This document shows, one piece after another, positions 8,348 through 16,133 of a stretch of DNA of 27,959 nt. Every line of letters starts with the position of its first letter. Position 1 is the first letter of the stretch. Origin of the DNA: SIG565 sp045651765 (GTDB lineage: Bacteria > Bacillota > Clostridia > Oscillospirales > Acutalibacteraceae); the NCBI GenBank assembly GCA_045651765.1, contig JAZRSY010000013.1, positions 1 through 27,959 of the forward strand, in the 5' to 3' direction. The notes beneath the pieces were generated by a model. It was not told the origin of the DNA. It did not search any database and saw only the letters and a program-made list of their open reading frames with translations. A program made the translations under genes and the position numbers.

Positions 8348-9216
8348 TACAGCTCCTTAGCTAATTCTTTTATATATGCTTTAAGTTCATCTTTGGTTTC
8401 GGGGTGGGTAAGGCCCGCATTAATATTAGCCTTTAAAAATCCGAATTTATTGCCCATATCATGTCTTTCACCGCTAAAAACAACGCCAAGCATATCGCCT
8501 TTTGTGGCAACAGTTTTCATGGCGTCGGTCAACTGCAGTTCGTTGCCTACACCAAAAGGTGTATTTTCTAAAATATCAAATATTTCGGGCTTTAAAATGC
8601 AGCGGCCAAGCACAGAATAGTTGGAAAGCTTATTATAAATGCTGGGTTTTTCTATCATATCGGTAACGTTAAAGGTGTTATTTTCTAATTTTTCCACCTT
8701 TAACGAGCAGTACTTAACAATTTTTTCGTCGGGCACCTCTTTAATGCCCACAACACTTTTACCGTATTTTTCATAAACGCTGCAAAGTTCGCTTATAGCG
8801 GGGGTTTCGCCGATAATAACATCATCGCCGTATAATACGGCAAAGCTATCTTCCCCCACAAATTGTTTAGCTCGCAATACGGCGTCGCCAAGACCTTTGG
8901 TTTCCTTTTGTCGCAAAAAATAAATATTTGCAAGGTTGCAAACCGATGTAATTTCTTCCAATTGTTTGTCCTTGTTTTTTAATTTAAGCATATTTTCAAG
9001 TTCTATGGTGTGGTCAAAGTGGTCTTCTATGGCACCTTTGCCGCGGTTGGTAATTATTAAAATATCGGTAATACCTGCGGCTACAGCCTCTTCCACTATG
9101 TACTGAATAGCAGGTTTGTCCACAATTGGAAGCATTTCTTTTGGAATAGCTTTGGAAGCTGGCAAAACCCTTGTTCCAAGCCCCGCTGCAGGAATAATAG
9201 CTTTTGTAATTTTCAT
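8347..9216 (-). CDS. galU: UTP--glucose-1-phosphate uridylyltransferase
   Basis: Makes UDP-glucose from UTP and glucose-1-phosphate, feeding glycolipid, teichoic acid and capsule synthesis. 289 residues, normal length. The N-terminal nucleotide-binding motif KAIIPAAGLGTRVLPASK is followed by PKEMLPIVDKPAIQYIV, the metal-binding VLYGDD, the uracil/sugar contact block MIEKP, and the C-terminal KANINAGL. AAAGGAG precedes ATG 9216. It sits mid-operon, 12 bp after the zinc-ribbon gene. Confidence 0.96.
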   Translation of the reverse strand: MKITKAIIPAAGLGTRVLPASKAIPKEMLPIVDKPAIQYIVEEAVAAGITDILIITNRGKGAIEDHFDHTIELENMLKLKNKDKQLEEITSVCNLANIYFLRQKETKGLGDAVLRAKQFVGEDSFAVLYGDDVIIGETPAISELCSVYEKYGKSVVGIKEVPDEKIVKYCSLKVEKLENNTFNVTDMIEKPSIYNKLSNYSVLGRCILKPEIFDILENTPFGVGNELQLTDAMKTVATKGDMLGVVFSGERHDMGNKFGFLKANINAGLTHPETKDELKAYIKELAKEL

Positions 9217-9228
9217 AACAATGCTCCT

Positions 9229-10014
9229 TTAAAAAAGCAAACTAAAAAACGGAATACAGGCAAAAACATTACTTATAACTGCCCAAATAATTACCATTAA
9301 AACAGCCATCCCAATGCTTGTTGAGCCAATAGTGGCAATGCCATAGTTATAATATTCGCTATGTGAATTAAGCTGCATATATTCGGTTATTTTTTTAATA
9401 GAGTGCTTTTTATATAAATACATACCAAAAATGCCGTAAATAATGGCGGACGCATAATTTGAAACATCTTCAATAAAACCGGCGGTTACCACACTAGGTT
9501 TTGCCGAAAAATTATCGGCAGTGCCGGTTATTTCTTCCAAAAAGCCTATTAAATCGGGTTGTTCGGTTAAAAATTCATAAGAAGAATTGGCAATATCTTT
9601 TATAAGTTCTGAAGAATCGGAATATGTAATAGCCGAAGTTACGCCTAAACTTAAAACGGCAATGCAAAGTGAAATCAAACCGTATTTATACATTTTGCGG
9701 TAAAAAAGCCAGATTGCCGTGCCCATAAAACCAAACAAAAGGCCTAAAATTGCGGCCGGCCAACACCAAGATATTTTTGAATGTGTTATGTGCATATTGG
9801 AAAATTTAGTTATAATTTTGTGCTGATTTTTGCCGACATATGTGTAAATATCGTTAATAGGTACGCCTTCAATATCGTTTAAAACAGGATTATCCTGGCT
9901 TTTATAATTGTTGTTAGGTTGTGTGCCTTGCTTATTTAAAGGGTTGCCGCAGTTTTTGCAAAAGGCAAATTTTTCTTCATTTTCGGTATTACAGTTATTA
10001 CAAATTTTACTCAT
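9229..10014 (-). CDS. Zinc-ribbon multi-pass membrane protein (DUF2628-like)
   Basis: 261 residues. The N-terminus is a zinc ribbon with two CxxC knuckles (MSKICNNCNTENEEKFAFC and KNCG; Cys5, Cys8, Cys19, Cys22). After a polar linker comes a membrane part with about four hydrophobic segments. The first holds the block SWCWPAAILGLLFGFMGTA followed by IWLFYRKMYKYG, which resembles the DUF2628 signature (aromatic-rich helix ending in a W-x-x-Y/F-R-K-M-Y turn). The same block recurs in the next gene upstream, so the two are probably paralogues with different zinc heads. Function is unknown; zinc-ribbon membrane proteins of this kind are common in Clostridia. AAGGTGG precedes the start. Confidence 0.8.
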   Translation of the reverse strand: MSKICNNCNTENEEKFAFCKNCGNPLNKQGTQPNNNYKSQDNPVLNDIEGVPINDIYTYVGKNQHKIITKFSNMHITHSKISWCWPAAILGLLFGFMGTAIWLFYRKMYKYGLISLCIAVLSLGVTSAITYSDSSELIKDIANSSYEFLTEQPDLIGFLEEITGTADNFSAKPSVVTAGFIEDVSNYASAIIYGIFGMYLYKKHSIKKITEYMQLNSHSEYYNYGIATIGSTSIGMAVLMVIIWAVISNVFACIPFFSLLF

Positions 10015-10026
10015 TATAATTCCACC

Positions 10027-10920
10027 TTAAAAGAACATTAAAATAATATTAGGTAAATAATTGGTAATTAAAACACCCAATAAAAAGCCAAGTAAATTAA
10101 CGCCGCCAAGCTTTCTTAAAAGGGTGGCTTGGTCGTTGTTTTGGTTTTTAAGTTGTTTGCATTTAGCAATAACCGAGTTTTTGTAACCGTAGTCGGCAAA
10201 GAGAGCTGAAATTAATTTAACAGCCAAGGTTATAATAATACTAATAAAGGCAAAAATAATTGGCGTTTTGCCAAATGTAGCCATATTTTTTACTATATAA
10301 TCGGCATATTCGGCATAAGAATTTAAAATCACGCCGTTTATAATTTTAAGTAAAGGTATGTTCAAAATTTGGGCTACTAAAATAGCACAGGTGGCTAATG
10401 CACCTTGCTTATACATTTTTCTCGAAAAAAACCAGCCTTCAGGTAATAAAAATGCCAACCAGTTAAACGAAATTTTATTTAATTTTGAAAGTCTTGCAAA
10501 TTTTGGTATATAGCGGTGGGTGTTAATGGTAACCATTTTTGCAGCCTCGGCCGCCGTTACACCTTCGCCTAAATCTTTTTTAGGGTCTACTCCGCCTAAA
10601 TAATCAAAGGCAAACACACGCGCGTTTTTAGGAACACCGCAATATGGGCAAACCAACATATCTTCAGAAAATTCATTTTTGCAGTTTTGGCATATTGTTT
10701 TATGTTCGTTTTGTTTATGTGATTCGGCCTTTTCTTGCGCGGGGGTGTGGGAGTATTGTTTTTCGGTGCCGTGAAACTCCTCCAGCCCACAATGGCCTAT
10801 GCTGTTATAACAGTCGCGGTGGTGCGGGGCCCCGCATATTGGGCAATAAACAATATCGTCCTCGGGGAATAAATAAGATGTACAAACAGGACATTTTTGC
10901 CCTTCTAAATTTTTTGCCAT
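10027..10920 (-). CDS. RING-like zinc finger membrane protein (Prok-RING/DUF2628-like)
   Basis: 297 residues. The N-terminal 45 residues carry a cross-brace-like cysteine/histidine pattern (CPVC, then CPICGAPHHRDCY, then HCGLEEF), resembling bacterial Prok-RING fingers. A second zinc ribbon follows at about 76-95 (CQNC...CPYCGVP). The next block is VFAFDYLGGVDPKKDLGEG. The C-terminal half is membranous, opening with SFNWLAFLLPEGWFFSRKMY, the DUF2628-like block shared with the downstream neighbour, and adding three or four further helices. RING folds in eukaryotes recruit ubiquitin-conjugating enzymes; no ubiquitin-like or E2-like gene is in this window, so a ligase role is not supported. The ribosome binding site GGAG lies inside the end of the Nudix gene 3 bp upstream. 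Confidence 0.8.
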   Translation of the reverse strand: MAKNLEGQKCPVCTSYLFPEDDIVYCPICGAPHHRDCYNSIGHCGLEEFHGTEKQYSHTPAQEKAESHKQNEHKTICQNCKNEFSEDMLVCPYCGVPKNARVFAFDYLGGVDPKKDLGEGVTAAEAAKMVTINTHRYIPKFARLSKLNKISFNWLAFLLPEGWFFSRKMYKQGALATCAILVAQILNIPLLKIINGVILNSYAEYADYIVKNMATFGKTPIIFAFISIIITLAVKLISALFADYGYKNSVIAKCKQLKNQNNDQATLLRKLGGVNLLGFLLGVLITNYLPNIILMFF

Positions 10921-10923
10921 AGT

Positions 10924-11433
10924 TTAAACTCCAATTAAATTGTGGTTGTTAAGCACAACCGACCAATAGTATTTACCGTAGTTATGAAAACTACCGTTTT
11001 CAATCATGCTTTCAAGCTCTGCTTTTGTTACCCATTTAGCCATTGAAACCTCGCTTTTTTGAAGCGTAAGTTCGCTTACCGGAATATTAGTTTCAATTAC
11101 CCATATGTCAACAAAAGAATTTCTGCGTTTTATTCTTTTTAAAAATTTTAAATTAGATTCATCAGATGTAATTCCTAATTCCTCTTTAAGTTCGCGCGTG
11201 GCTGCAGCAAAAGAGCTTTCGCCCGAAAGTGCTGCGCCGCCCGTAGCGGCCCATTCGCCCGGCATTAACAATTTTGTATCAGCGCGCTTTTGAATAAGGT
11301 ATTCGCCCTTTGGCGAAACTATCCAAATGTGCACAACCAAATGATATTCATTAATCCCTAATATCGTTTTGCCTCTAACGGCAGTTTTACCCGTAAGCTT
11401 GCCGTCGGCATTTAAAATATCCCATTTTTCCAA
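10924..11433 (-). CDS. Nudix hydrolase (YfcD/IPP-isomerase-like subfamily)
   Basis: 169-residue cytoplasmic hydrolase of nucleoside-diphosphate-linked compounds. The full Nudix box GX5EX7REUXEEXGU is present at residues 66-88 (GAALSGE, then REL, KEELGI). The N-terminal layout (EKWDILNADGKLTGKTAVRG, then HLVVHIWIVSPKGEYLIQKR) matches the YfcD/Idi-like subgroup, whose substrates remain uncertain. The start is a TTG at 11433, preceded by AGGAGA that overlaps the stop of the upstream gene (5-bp gap). An ATG start is not available without losing the conserved N-terminus. Confidence 0.92.
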   Translation of the reverse strand: MEKWDILNADGKLTGKTAVRGKTILGINEYHLVVHIWIVSPKGEYLIQKRADTKLLMPGEWAATGGAALSGESSFAAATRELKEELGITSDESNLKFLKRIKRRNSFVDIWVIETNIPVSELTLQKSEVSMAKWVTKAELESMIENGSFHNYGKYYWSVVLNNHNLIGV

Positions 11434-11438
11434 TTTTT

Positions 11439-12104
11439 TTATCTCCTGGTTATTATTTGGTTGGCACTTTTATAAATGCTGCCGCCGGGCACAAAACCAC
11501 GCACCGAGCAAAGCGGGTAAATGTTGGTGTTTTTGCCAACAACTGTTCCGGGGTTTAAAACGGCACCACAACCAACCTCTACACAGTCGCCTAACATTGC
11601 GCCAAACTTTTTAAGGCCTGTTTTAATTTTTTCATTACCGTTTTTTATAGTTACTAAGGTTTTGTCGGATTTTACATTAGAGGTTATGGCACCGGCTCCC
11701 AAGTGTGAGCGAAAACCTAAAACAGAATCGCCAACATAGTTGTAGTGCGGCACCTGAACGAAGTCAAATAAAATAACATTTTTAAGTTCGGTTGAGTTGC
11801 CGACAACACAGTTTTTACCAACAATGGCGTTGCCTCTAATAAAAGCACAGTGGCGTATTTCGGCATATTCGTCTATAATACAGGGCCCGCCTATAAAAGC
11901 ACTTGGCGCCACGGTAGCTGTTTTGGCCACCCAAACATTATCGCCTATTTTATTAAATTTGTCGGATGAGAGTGTTGGGCCTAGGTTTAAAATAAAACTG
12001 CTTATTTCGGGCAGTACTTCATAAGGGTAGGTTTTGTTGTTAAAAATATTATCAGCAATGGTATTCTCTAAAGAATATAATGCAGTTATTTTTAATTCTT
12101 GCAT
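11439..12104 (-). CDS. Left-handed beta-helix (hexapeptide) protein, GlmU C-terminal-like
   Basis: 221 residues. A short N-terminal helical part (about 1-50) is followed by hexapeptide repeats of the [LIV]-G-x-x-x-x type (VAPSAFIGGPCIIDEYAEIR, then AIVGKNCVVGNST, then GAGAITSNVK, then VVGKNTNIYPLCSVRGFVPGG). Together they form a left-handed beta helix like the acetyltransferase half of GlmU or sugar acyltransferases. There is no nucleotidyltransferase domain. The likely role is acyl- or nucleotidyl-sugar handling, with galU downstream in the operon, but the substrate is unknown. An upstream in-frame ATG at 12134 is rejected because GGAGG (12112-12116) sits 7 bp before the ATG at 12104. This is the first gene of the nine-gene operon. 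Confidence 0.85.
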   Translation of the reverse strand: MQELKITALYSLENTIADNIFNNKTYPYEVLPEISSFILNLGPTLSSDKFNKIGDNVWVAKTATVAPSAFIGGPCIIDEYAEIRHCAFIRGNAIVGKNCVVGNSTELKNVILFDFVQVPHYNYVGDSVLGFRSHLGAGAITSNVKSDKTLVTIKNGNEKIKTGLKKFGAMLGDCVEVGCGAVLNPGTVVGKNTNIYPLCSVRGFVPGGSIYKSANQIITRR

Positions 12105-12120
12105 TAAAGCGCCTCCAAAA

Positions 12121-12136
12121 AAATGTATATACATTT
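12121..12136. promoter_or_regulatory. 16-bp perfect palindrome, candidate operator
   Basis: AAATGTATATACATTT is its own reverse complement. It lies just downstream of the -10 box of the minus-strand operon promoter, covering the expected transcription start, where a bound repressor would block initiation. Confidence 0.45.
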
Positions 12137-12138
12137 AT

Positions 12139-12167
12139 ATTATAACTAAAGTTTATAAATAATACAA
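12139..12167 (-). promoter_or_regulatory. Promoter of the nine-gene minus-strand operon
   Basis: On the minus strand TTGTAT (12162-12167) and TATAAT (12139-12144) are spaced by 17 bp. The promoter lies about 35 bp upstream of the first start codon and back-to-back with the SRP RNA promoter. Confidence 0.8.
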
Positions 12168-12189
12168 TAAAAATTTTGTTAATAAACTA

Positions 12190-12218
12190 TTGATATTAAT
12201 TTAAAAATATATTATAAT
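12190..12218 (+). promoter_or_regulatory. Promoter of SRP RNA and dnaX
   Basis: TTGATA (12190-12195) and TATAAT (12213-12218) are spaced by exactly 17 bp. The expected start is near 12225, just ahead of the SRP RNA. Confidence 0.88.
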
Positions 12219-12238
12219 ATTTAAAGTAAATATATAGT

Positions 12239-12376
12239 TGCGTATTCCGGTGTGCGAACGGGCGGGTCCTGTGCGGCGGGAGGCTATGAACCATGTCAGG
12301 CGGGGAACCGAGCAGCATTAAGTAGTTTTTCCCGTGCGCCGCAGTAAATCGGTCCGTTCGTGCTCCGGAGTGCGCA
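12239..12376 (+). ncRNA. ffs: Signal recognition particle RNA (small bacterial type)
   Basis: About 138 nt. The apical domain-IV signature is clear: ATGAACCATGTCAGG, a GGAA tetraloop within GGGGAACCG, then AGCAGCATTAAG, which binds Ffh (SRP54). Before it is the typical GGTCCTGTGC. The two outer arms (12239-12263 and 12351-12376) pair as one long helix with several G-U wobbles, closing the hairpin. There is no Alu-type domain, so this is the short form and not the about 270-nt Bacillus form. Its position directly upstream of dnaX-ybaB-recR is conserved in Firmicutes. A T-run (12381-12387) after the closing helix may give partial termination before dnaX. Ends are set from pairing and may be off by a few bases. 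Confidence 0.93.
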
Positions 12377-12402
12377 AAATTTTTTTAAAGGGGTGTGGCA
12401 TT

Positions 12403-13977
12403 TTGGCTTATACAGCACTTTACAGAAAATATAGACCCACTACATTTTCACAGGTAGCAGGGCAAGAGCATATTACAAAAACGCTTATGTCAGAGCTTTC
12501 AAGCGGTAAAATATTCCATGCCTACCTTTTTACAGGCACCAGAGGAACAGGTAAGACAACCTGTGCTAAAATTTTGGCCAAGGCCGTTAACTGTTTAAGC
12601 CTTAAAAATGGCGACCCTTGCGGTGAATGTGCCGCTTGCAAGGCCATTGAAAATGGCGAGGTTATGGATATAACCGAAATTGATGCGGCTTCTAACAACG
12701 GTGTAGAAAACATTAGAACTTTGCGTGAACAATTGCAGTTTACCCCTGCAAACGGTAAATATAGGGTGTATATTATAGACGAGGTTCATATGCTGTCTAT
12801 TGGTGCTTTTAATGCACTTTTAAAAACCCTTGAAGAGCCACCAAAGCACGTTGTTTTTGTTTTAGCCACCACCGAGGTTCATAAACTACCCGCCACTATT
12901 TTATCGCGTTGCCAACGCTTCGATTTTAAAAGAATAGAACCTTTGGTTATTGCCGAAAGAATAAAATTAATAGCCCAAAAAGAAGGCTTTACCATAACCG
13001 ATAACGCCGCATTTATGATAGCCTCGGTTGCCGATGGCGGCATGCGAGATGCATTGTCGGTGTTGGATTTGTGCGTGTCTGCTTCGAACAATATTACCGA
13101 AGATACCGTAGCCGAAGTTTGCGGTATGGCTGGCGACGAGCATTTATTTAATTTTGCACAAATTATTAAAAATAAAGATTCCGCCGCTGCCATAAAACTT
13201 GCCAACGAACTTTATGTCAATTCGGTGGACATGCTAAGGCTTGCGCAAGATTTAACCCAGCATTTTAGGGACCTTTTAATAACAAAAACAATAAAAAATA
13301 ATCCACCAATAGTGTGTTCCAGCAATAAACTTAAGAAATTAGAGGAACAAGCCCACAATTTTGAAATTACCGAAATAATGCGTGTTATGCGCATACTTGG
13401 CGATTCTTTAGCCAGAATGCAAAGCACCAACCGCCGTGCCGAAATGGAGGTAACCTTAATTAAGCTTTGCACACCCAATATTTGTTCCGATTTAGATTCG
13501 CTTTTAAGTCGTGTAACAGCATTGGAAAACGGTGTAAAACCAGAGCCCAAGGCAGAGGTTAAGACTGTTAGCACAAAACCCGAACCCGTTAAAGCAGAAA
13601 AAAAAGAAATTAAAGAACCCGAACCAACCAAACCACAGGGGGAAAACCTGCAAAACGGTAAATTAGATAAAAAAATTTGGGAAGAAATTTTAGCCGAGCT
13701 TGCAAAAACAGTCCCGCTAATAAGCGGAATTTTAAAGGGTTCTTCGGCTTATATAGACGGGCAATTTTTACTAATTGAAACCCAGAATTCACAGTTTGCC
13801 GAGCTTATGAACGGTAAAAACAACCTGTACCGTGAAAAACTTAAAAAAGCAATATTCAGTATAACGGGCAACAACTATAATTTAGGGCCTTACCGCAAGG
13901 CTCAACAAACCGATAATACCGACCCGTTAGAATCATTAAAAAATAAATTAAAAGAATTAGAAGTGCCCGGTTTATAG
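12403..13977 (+). CDS. dnaX: DNA polymerase III gamma/tau subunit
   Basis: Clamp-loader ATPase that loads the beta sliding clamp and links polymerases at the fork. 524 residues from the TTG at 12403, chosen because AAAGGGG precedes it and the protein then begins MAYTALYRKYRPTTF, as in the family. The upstream GTG at 12334 lies within the SRP RNA. Walker A is GTRGTGKTT (from residue 45), the zinc module is Cys64/Cys73/Cys76/Cys79, Walker B is IIDEVH (residues 124-129) and the arginine-finger SRC motif is at 169-171. A charged K/E/P-rich linker at about 390-430 precedes a C-terminal domain. The linker contains an A8 slip site (13598-13605) that could give a short gamma form. First protein gene of the dnaX-ybaB-recR operon. 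Confidence 0.96.
   Translation: MAYTALYRKYRPTTFSQVAGQEHITKTLMSELSSGKIFHAYLFTGTRGTGKTTCAKILAKAVNCLSLKNGDPCGECAACKAIENGEVMDITEIDAASNNGVENIRTLREQLQFTPANGKYRVYIIDEVHMLSIGAFNALLKTLEEPPKHVVFVLATTEVHKLPATILSRCQRFDFKRIEPLVIAERIKLIAQKEGFTITDNAAFMIASVADGGMRDALSVLDLCVSASNNITEDTVAEVCGMAGDEHLFNFAQIIKNKDSAAAIKLANELYVNSVDMLRLAQDLTQHFRDLLITKTIKNNPPIVCSSNKLKKLEEQAHNFEITEIMRVMRILGDSLARMQSTNRRAEMEVTLIKLCTPNICSDLDSLLSRVTALENGVKPEPKAEVKTVSTKPEPVKAEKKEIKEPEPTKPQGENLQNGKLDKKIWEEILAELAKTVPLISGILKGSSAYIDGQFLLIETQNSQFAELMNGKNNLYREKLKKAIFSITGNNYNLGPYRKAQQTDNTDPLESLKNKLKELEVPGL
13598..13613 (+). promoter_or_regulatory. Candidate slippage/-1 frameshift site in dnaX
   Basis: Eight consecutive A (13598-13605) followed by G read GAA AAA AAA GAA in frame 0. 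A shift to the -1 frame after the second AAA gives AGA AAT TAA, so translation would end at 13611-13613 and yield a protein of about 403 residues that keeps the ATPase and collar domains. Insertion of one A by RNA polymerase would have the same result. Confidence 0.5.
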
Positions 13978-13996
13978 GGCGAAAGGAGTTAATTTT

Positions 13997-14338
13997 ATGA
14001 AGTGCAGAATACCAAACTCGGGTGGTCCGGGTAATATGAATGCCATGCTAAAGCAGGCACAAAAAATGCAAGAAGATATGGCTAACTTACAGGCCGATTT
14101 AGAGCAAAGGGAATATACCGCTACTTCGGGTGGCGGAATGGTTAGCGCCACAGTAGATGGTAAGCACCTTATAAAAGAAATTAAAATTAACCCCGAAATT
14201 ATAGATGCTGACGATGCCGAAATGCTTGAAGACCTTATAACCGTGGCTGTGAACGAAGCCATAAACAATGCAATTTCTACAGCCGAAGGCGAAATGGGCG
14301 CCATAACCGGCGGCCTTAACATGCCCGGACTTTTTTAA
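13997..14338 (+). CDS. YbaB/EbfC family nucleoid-associated protein
   Basis: 113-residue dimeric DNA-binding protein encoded between dnaX and recR, as in most bacteria. The helical N-terminal region MNAMLKQAQKMQEDMANLQ is followed by EYTATSGGGMVSATVDGKH and the core IKEIKINPEIIDADDAEMLE, then DLITVAVNEAINNA. The N-terminal extension MKCRIPNSGGPGNMN is a little longer than in E. coli and glycine-rich, as in Firmicutes. AAAGGAG (13981-13987) supports ATG 13997. It lies 19 bp after dnaX in the same operon. Confidence 0.94.
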   Translation: MKCRIPNSGGPGNMNAMLKQAQKMQEDMANLQADLEQREYTATSGGGMVSATVDGKHLIKEIKINPEIIDADDAEMLEDLITVAVNEAINNAISTAEGEMGAITGGLNMPGLF

Positions 14339-14354
14339 TAAAGGAAAATAAAAA

Positions 14355-14954
14355 ATGGCTTATAACATTATAACCTTTAACGAACTGGCAGCACAGTTTG
14401 AACGCCTACCATCAATTGGCAAAAAAACAGCACAGCGCCTGGCACTTTTTGTGTTGGAACAACCTAAAGATTACGCCGTTAGGTTTGCTAACGCATTAAC
14501 CGAGGCTAAAGATAAAATTCATCACTGCAAAATATGCAACGCCTTAACCGATACCGAGGTGTGCAGCATATGCTCCGATGCGTTAAGAGATAAATCGGTT
14601 ATATGTGTTGTAGAAAGTGCTAAAGACGTTATGGCGTTTGAAAGAATGCGTGAATATCGCGGCCTTTACCATGTGTTAAATGGCGTAATTTCGCCATTAG
14701 ACGGCATTGGCCCCGACAAACTTAAAATTAAAGAGTTATTATCCCGTTTAGCAGACGGCACCGTAACAGAGGTTATTATGGCTACCAACCCAACCGTAGA
14801 GGGTGAGGCCACTGCCAGCTATATTTCGCGCCTTATTAAGCCAATGGGGCTTAAAATTACAAGGCTTGCCTATGGTATACCCGTTGGCGGCGATTTAGAA
14901 TATGCCGATTCGGTAACGCTTTTGCGAGCATTAGACGGCAGAAATGAATTATAG
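14355..14954 (+). CDS. recR: Recombination protein RecR
   Basis: Mediator of the RecFOR pathway that helps load RecA at gaps; forms a ring clamp with RecO. 199 residues, exactly the usual size. The N-terminal helix-hairpin-helix is FERLPSIGKKTAQRLALFVL, the four-cysteine zinc finger is CKIC...CSIC, and the Toprim domain contains VICVVESAKDVMAFERMREY and later VIMATNPTVEGEATA. The C-terminal Walker-like segment RLAYGIPVGGDLEYAD is present. It starts 16 bp after ybaB with AAAGGAAA as ribosome binding site. Confidence 0.96.
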   Translation: MAYNIITFNELAAQFERLPSIGKKTAQRLALFVLEQPKDYAVRFANALTEAKDKIHHCKICNALTDTEVCSICSDALRDKSVICVVESAKDVMAFERMREYRGLYHVLNGVISPLDGIGPDKLKIKELLSRLADGTVTEVIMATNPTVEGEATASYISRLIKPMGLKITRLAYGIPVGGDLEYADSVTLLRALDGRNEL

Positions 14955-14962
14955 GTGTTGTT

Positions 14963-15169
14963 ATGACAGAGGAAAAAATTAAAAGAATAAACTTTCTTGC
15001 AAACAAGCAAAAAACCGAAGGTTTAACCGAGCAAGAAAAACAAGAGCAATATAAATTAAGGCGAGAATATATCGATTCGTTCCGCCAAAGCCTAGAGGCA
15101 CAGTTAGATAATACCTACATTGTAACGCCCGACGGCAAAAAAACTCAGGTTAAAAAGGTAAAACAATAG
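14963..15169 (+). CDS. DUF896 family protein (YnzC-like)
   Basis: 68-residue cytoplasmic protein with a two-helix N-terminal hairpin: KIKRINFLANKQKTEGLTEQ followed by EKQEQYKLRREYIDSFR, the DUF896 signature. YnzC of Bacillus belongs here and lies near SOS genes; its role is not settled. The C-terminal tail is basic. The gene sits 8 bp after recR and 2 bp before the dehydrogenase, clearly co-transcribed. Confidence 0.92.
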   Translation: MTEEKIKRINFLANKQKTEGLTEQEKQEQYKLRREYIDSFRQSLEAQLDNTYIVTPDGKKTQVKKVKQ

Positions 15170-15171
15170 TT

Positions 15172-16119
15172 ATGAAAATGCTAATAACCGAAGCACAGGT
15201 GTTAAGCAACGGCGATATTTCGTTTAAAGATTTTGAGAAATACGGCGAACTAACGGTAGAACAAAATTTAAGTTATGATGAACTTAAAAATGTTATACAT
15301 AAATATGACACCCTTTTTTGCAACAAACTTAATATTGATAAACCTTTGTTAGATGCCGCCAAAAACCTTAAATATATTGGCGAATGTGCCACAGGGTATA
15401 ATAATATTGATATTGAAGAGTGCAAAAGGCGTGGCATTACGGTTTGTAACGCCGGCAGTTATTCCACCAATGCAGTAGCCCAACAAACCTTTGCTTATAT
15501 TTTAAATCATTTTAGCAGAGTGTCAGTTTATGATAATTTTGTTAAAAACGACGGTTGGATAAACAGTCCTGTTTTTTCACCCGTTATTACCGCTACCGAT
15601 GAATTAGCAGGTAAAACCTTGGGTATTGTGGGTTATGGCAGCATTGGCAGGGCTGTAGAAAGAATTGCCAAAGCGTTTTTAATGAACGTTATTGTTTACA
15701 CCCGCACCATTTATAATGAATCCGAGGCTGATTTTGTGTCGTTAGATGAGCTGCTCTCACGCTCCGACATAGTGTCGTTGCATCTGCCACTAACTAACGA
15801 TAATGCCGGAATGTTTTGCAAAGAAACATTCTCTAAAATGAAAGACGGCGCTTATTTTATAAACACAGCCCGCGGGGGACTAGTAAACGAGCCCGATTTA
15901 GCCGAGGCGCTAATTAGCGGCAAGCTTTCGGGCGCAGCGGTGGATGTTTTAACAAAAGAACCAATGGATAAAAACTGTGTTTTAAAAACCGCACCCAATA
16001 TTACAATAACACCCCATTCTGCTTGGGTGCCATATTCAACCAGAAAACGCCTTATTGGCATAATATTAGAAAATTTAGATGGCTTTATAAACGGAACACC
16101 CAAAAATAAAATCGTCTAA
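15172..16119 (+). CDS. D-2-hydroxyacid dehydrogenase (glycerate dehydrogenase-like)
   Basis: NAD-dependent oxidoreductase of the D-isomer-specific 2-hydroxyacid family, 315 residues. The N-terminal half-domain carries ECATGYNNIDIEECKRRGIT, followed by NAGSYSTNAVAQQTFAYIL. The Rossmann motif is GIVGYGSIGRAVE. The catalytic triad is visible: arginine in INTARGGLVNE, glutamate in DVLTKEPM, histidine in ITPHSAWVP. Among relatives the closest pattern is glycerate (hydroxypyruvate) dehydrogenase HprA, but substrate cannot be fixed from motifs. Last gene of the dnaX operon; the start is only 2 bp after the DUF896 stop. Two hairpins follow. Confidence 0.9.
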   Translation: MKMLITEAQVLSNGDISFKDFEKYGELTVEQNLSYDELKNVIHKYDTLFCNKLNIDKPLLDAAKNLKYIGECATGYNNIDIEECKRRGITVCNAGSYSTNAVAQQTFAYILNHFSRVSVYDNFVKNDGWINSPVFSPVITATDELAGKTLGIVGYGSIGRAVERIAKAFLMNVIVYTRTIYNESEADFVSLDELLSRSDIVSLHLPLTNDNAGMFCKETFSKMKDGAYFINTARGGLVNEPDLAEALISGKLSGAAVDVLTKEPMDKNCVLKTAPNITITPHSAWVPYSTRKRLIGIILENLDGFINGTPKNKIV

Positions 16120-16133
16120 AAAGCAACCATTCG

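Noticed and set aside
10027..10920. Bacterial ubiquitin-like conjugation system (RING ligase)
   Set aside because: Only a RING-like finger is present. No E1, E2, ubiquitin-like or JAB peptidase gene is found anywhere in the window, and the rest of the protein is membranous.
12334..12402. N-terminal extension of DnaX starting at GTG 12334
   Set aside because: These bases belong to the closing arm of the SRP RNA, the extension has no resemblance to DnaX, and TTG 12403 has a ribosome binding site and gives the conserved MAYTALYRKYRP start.
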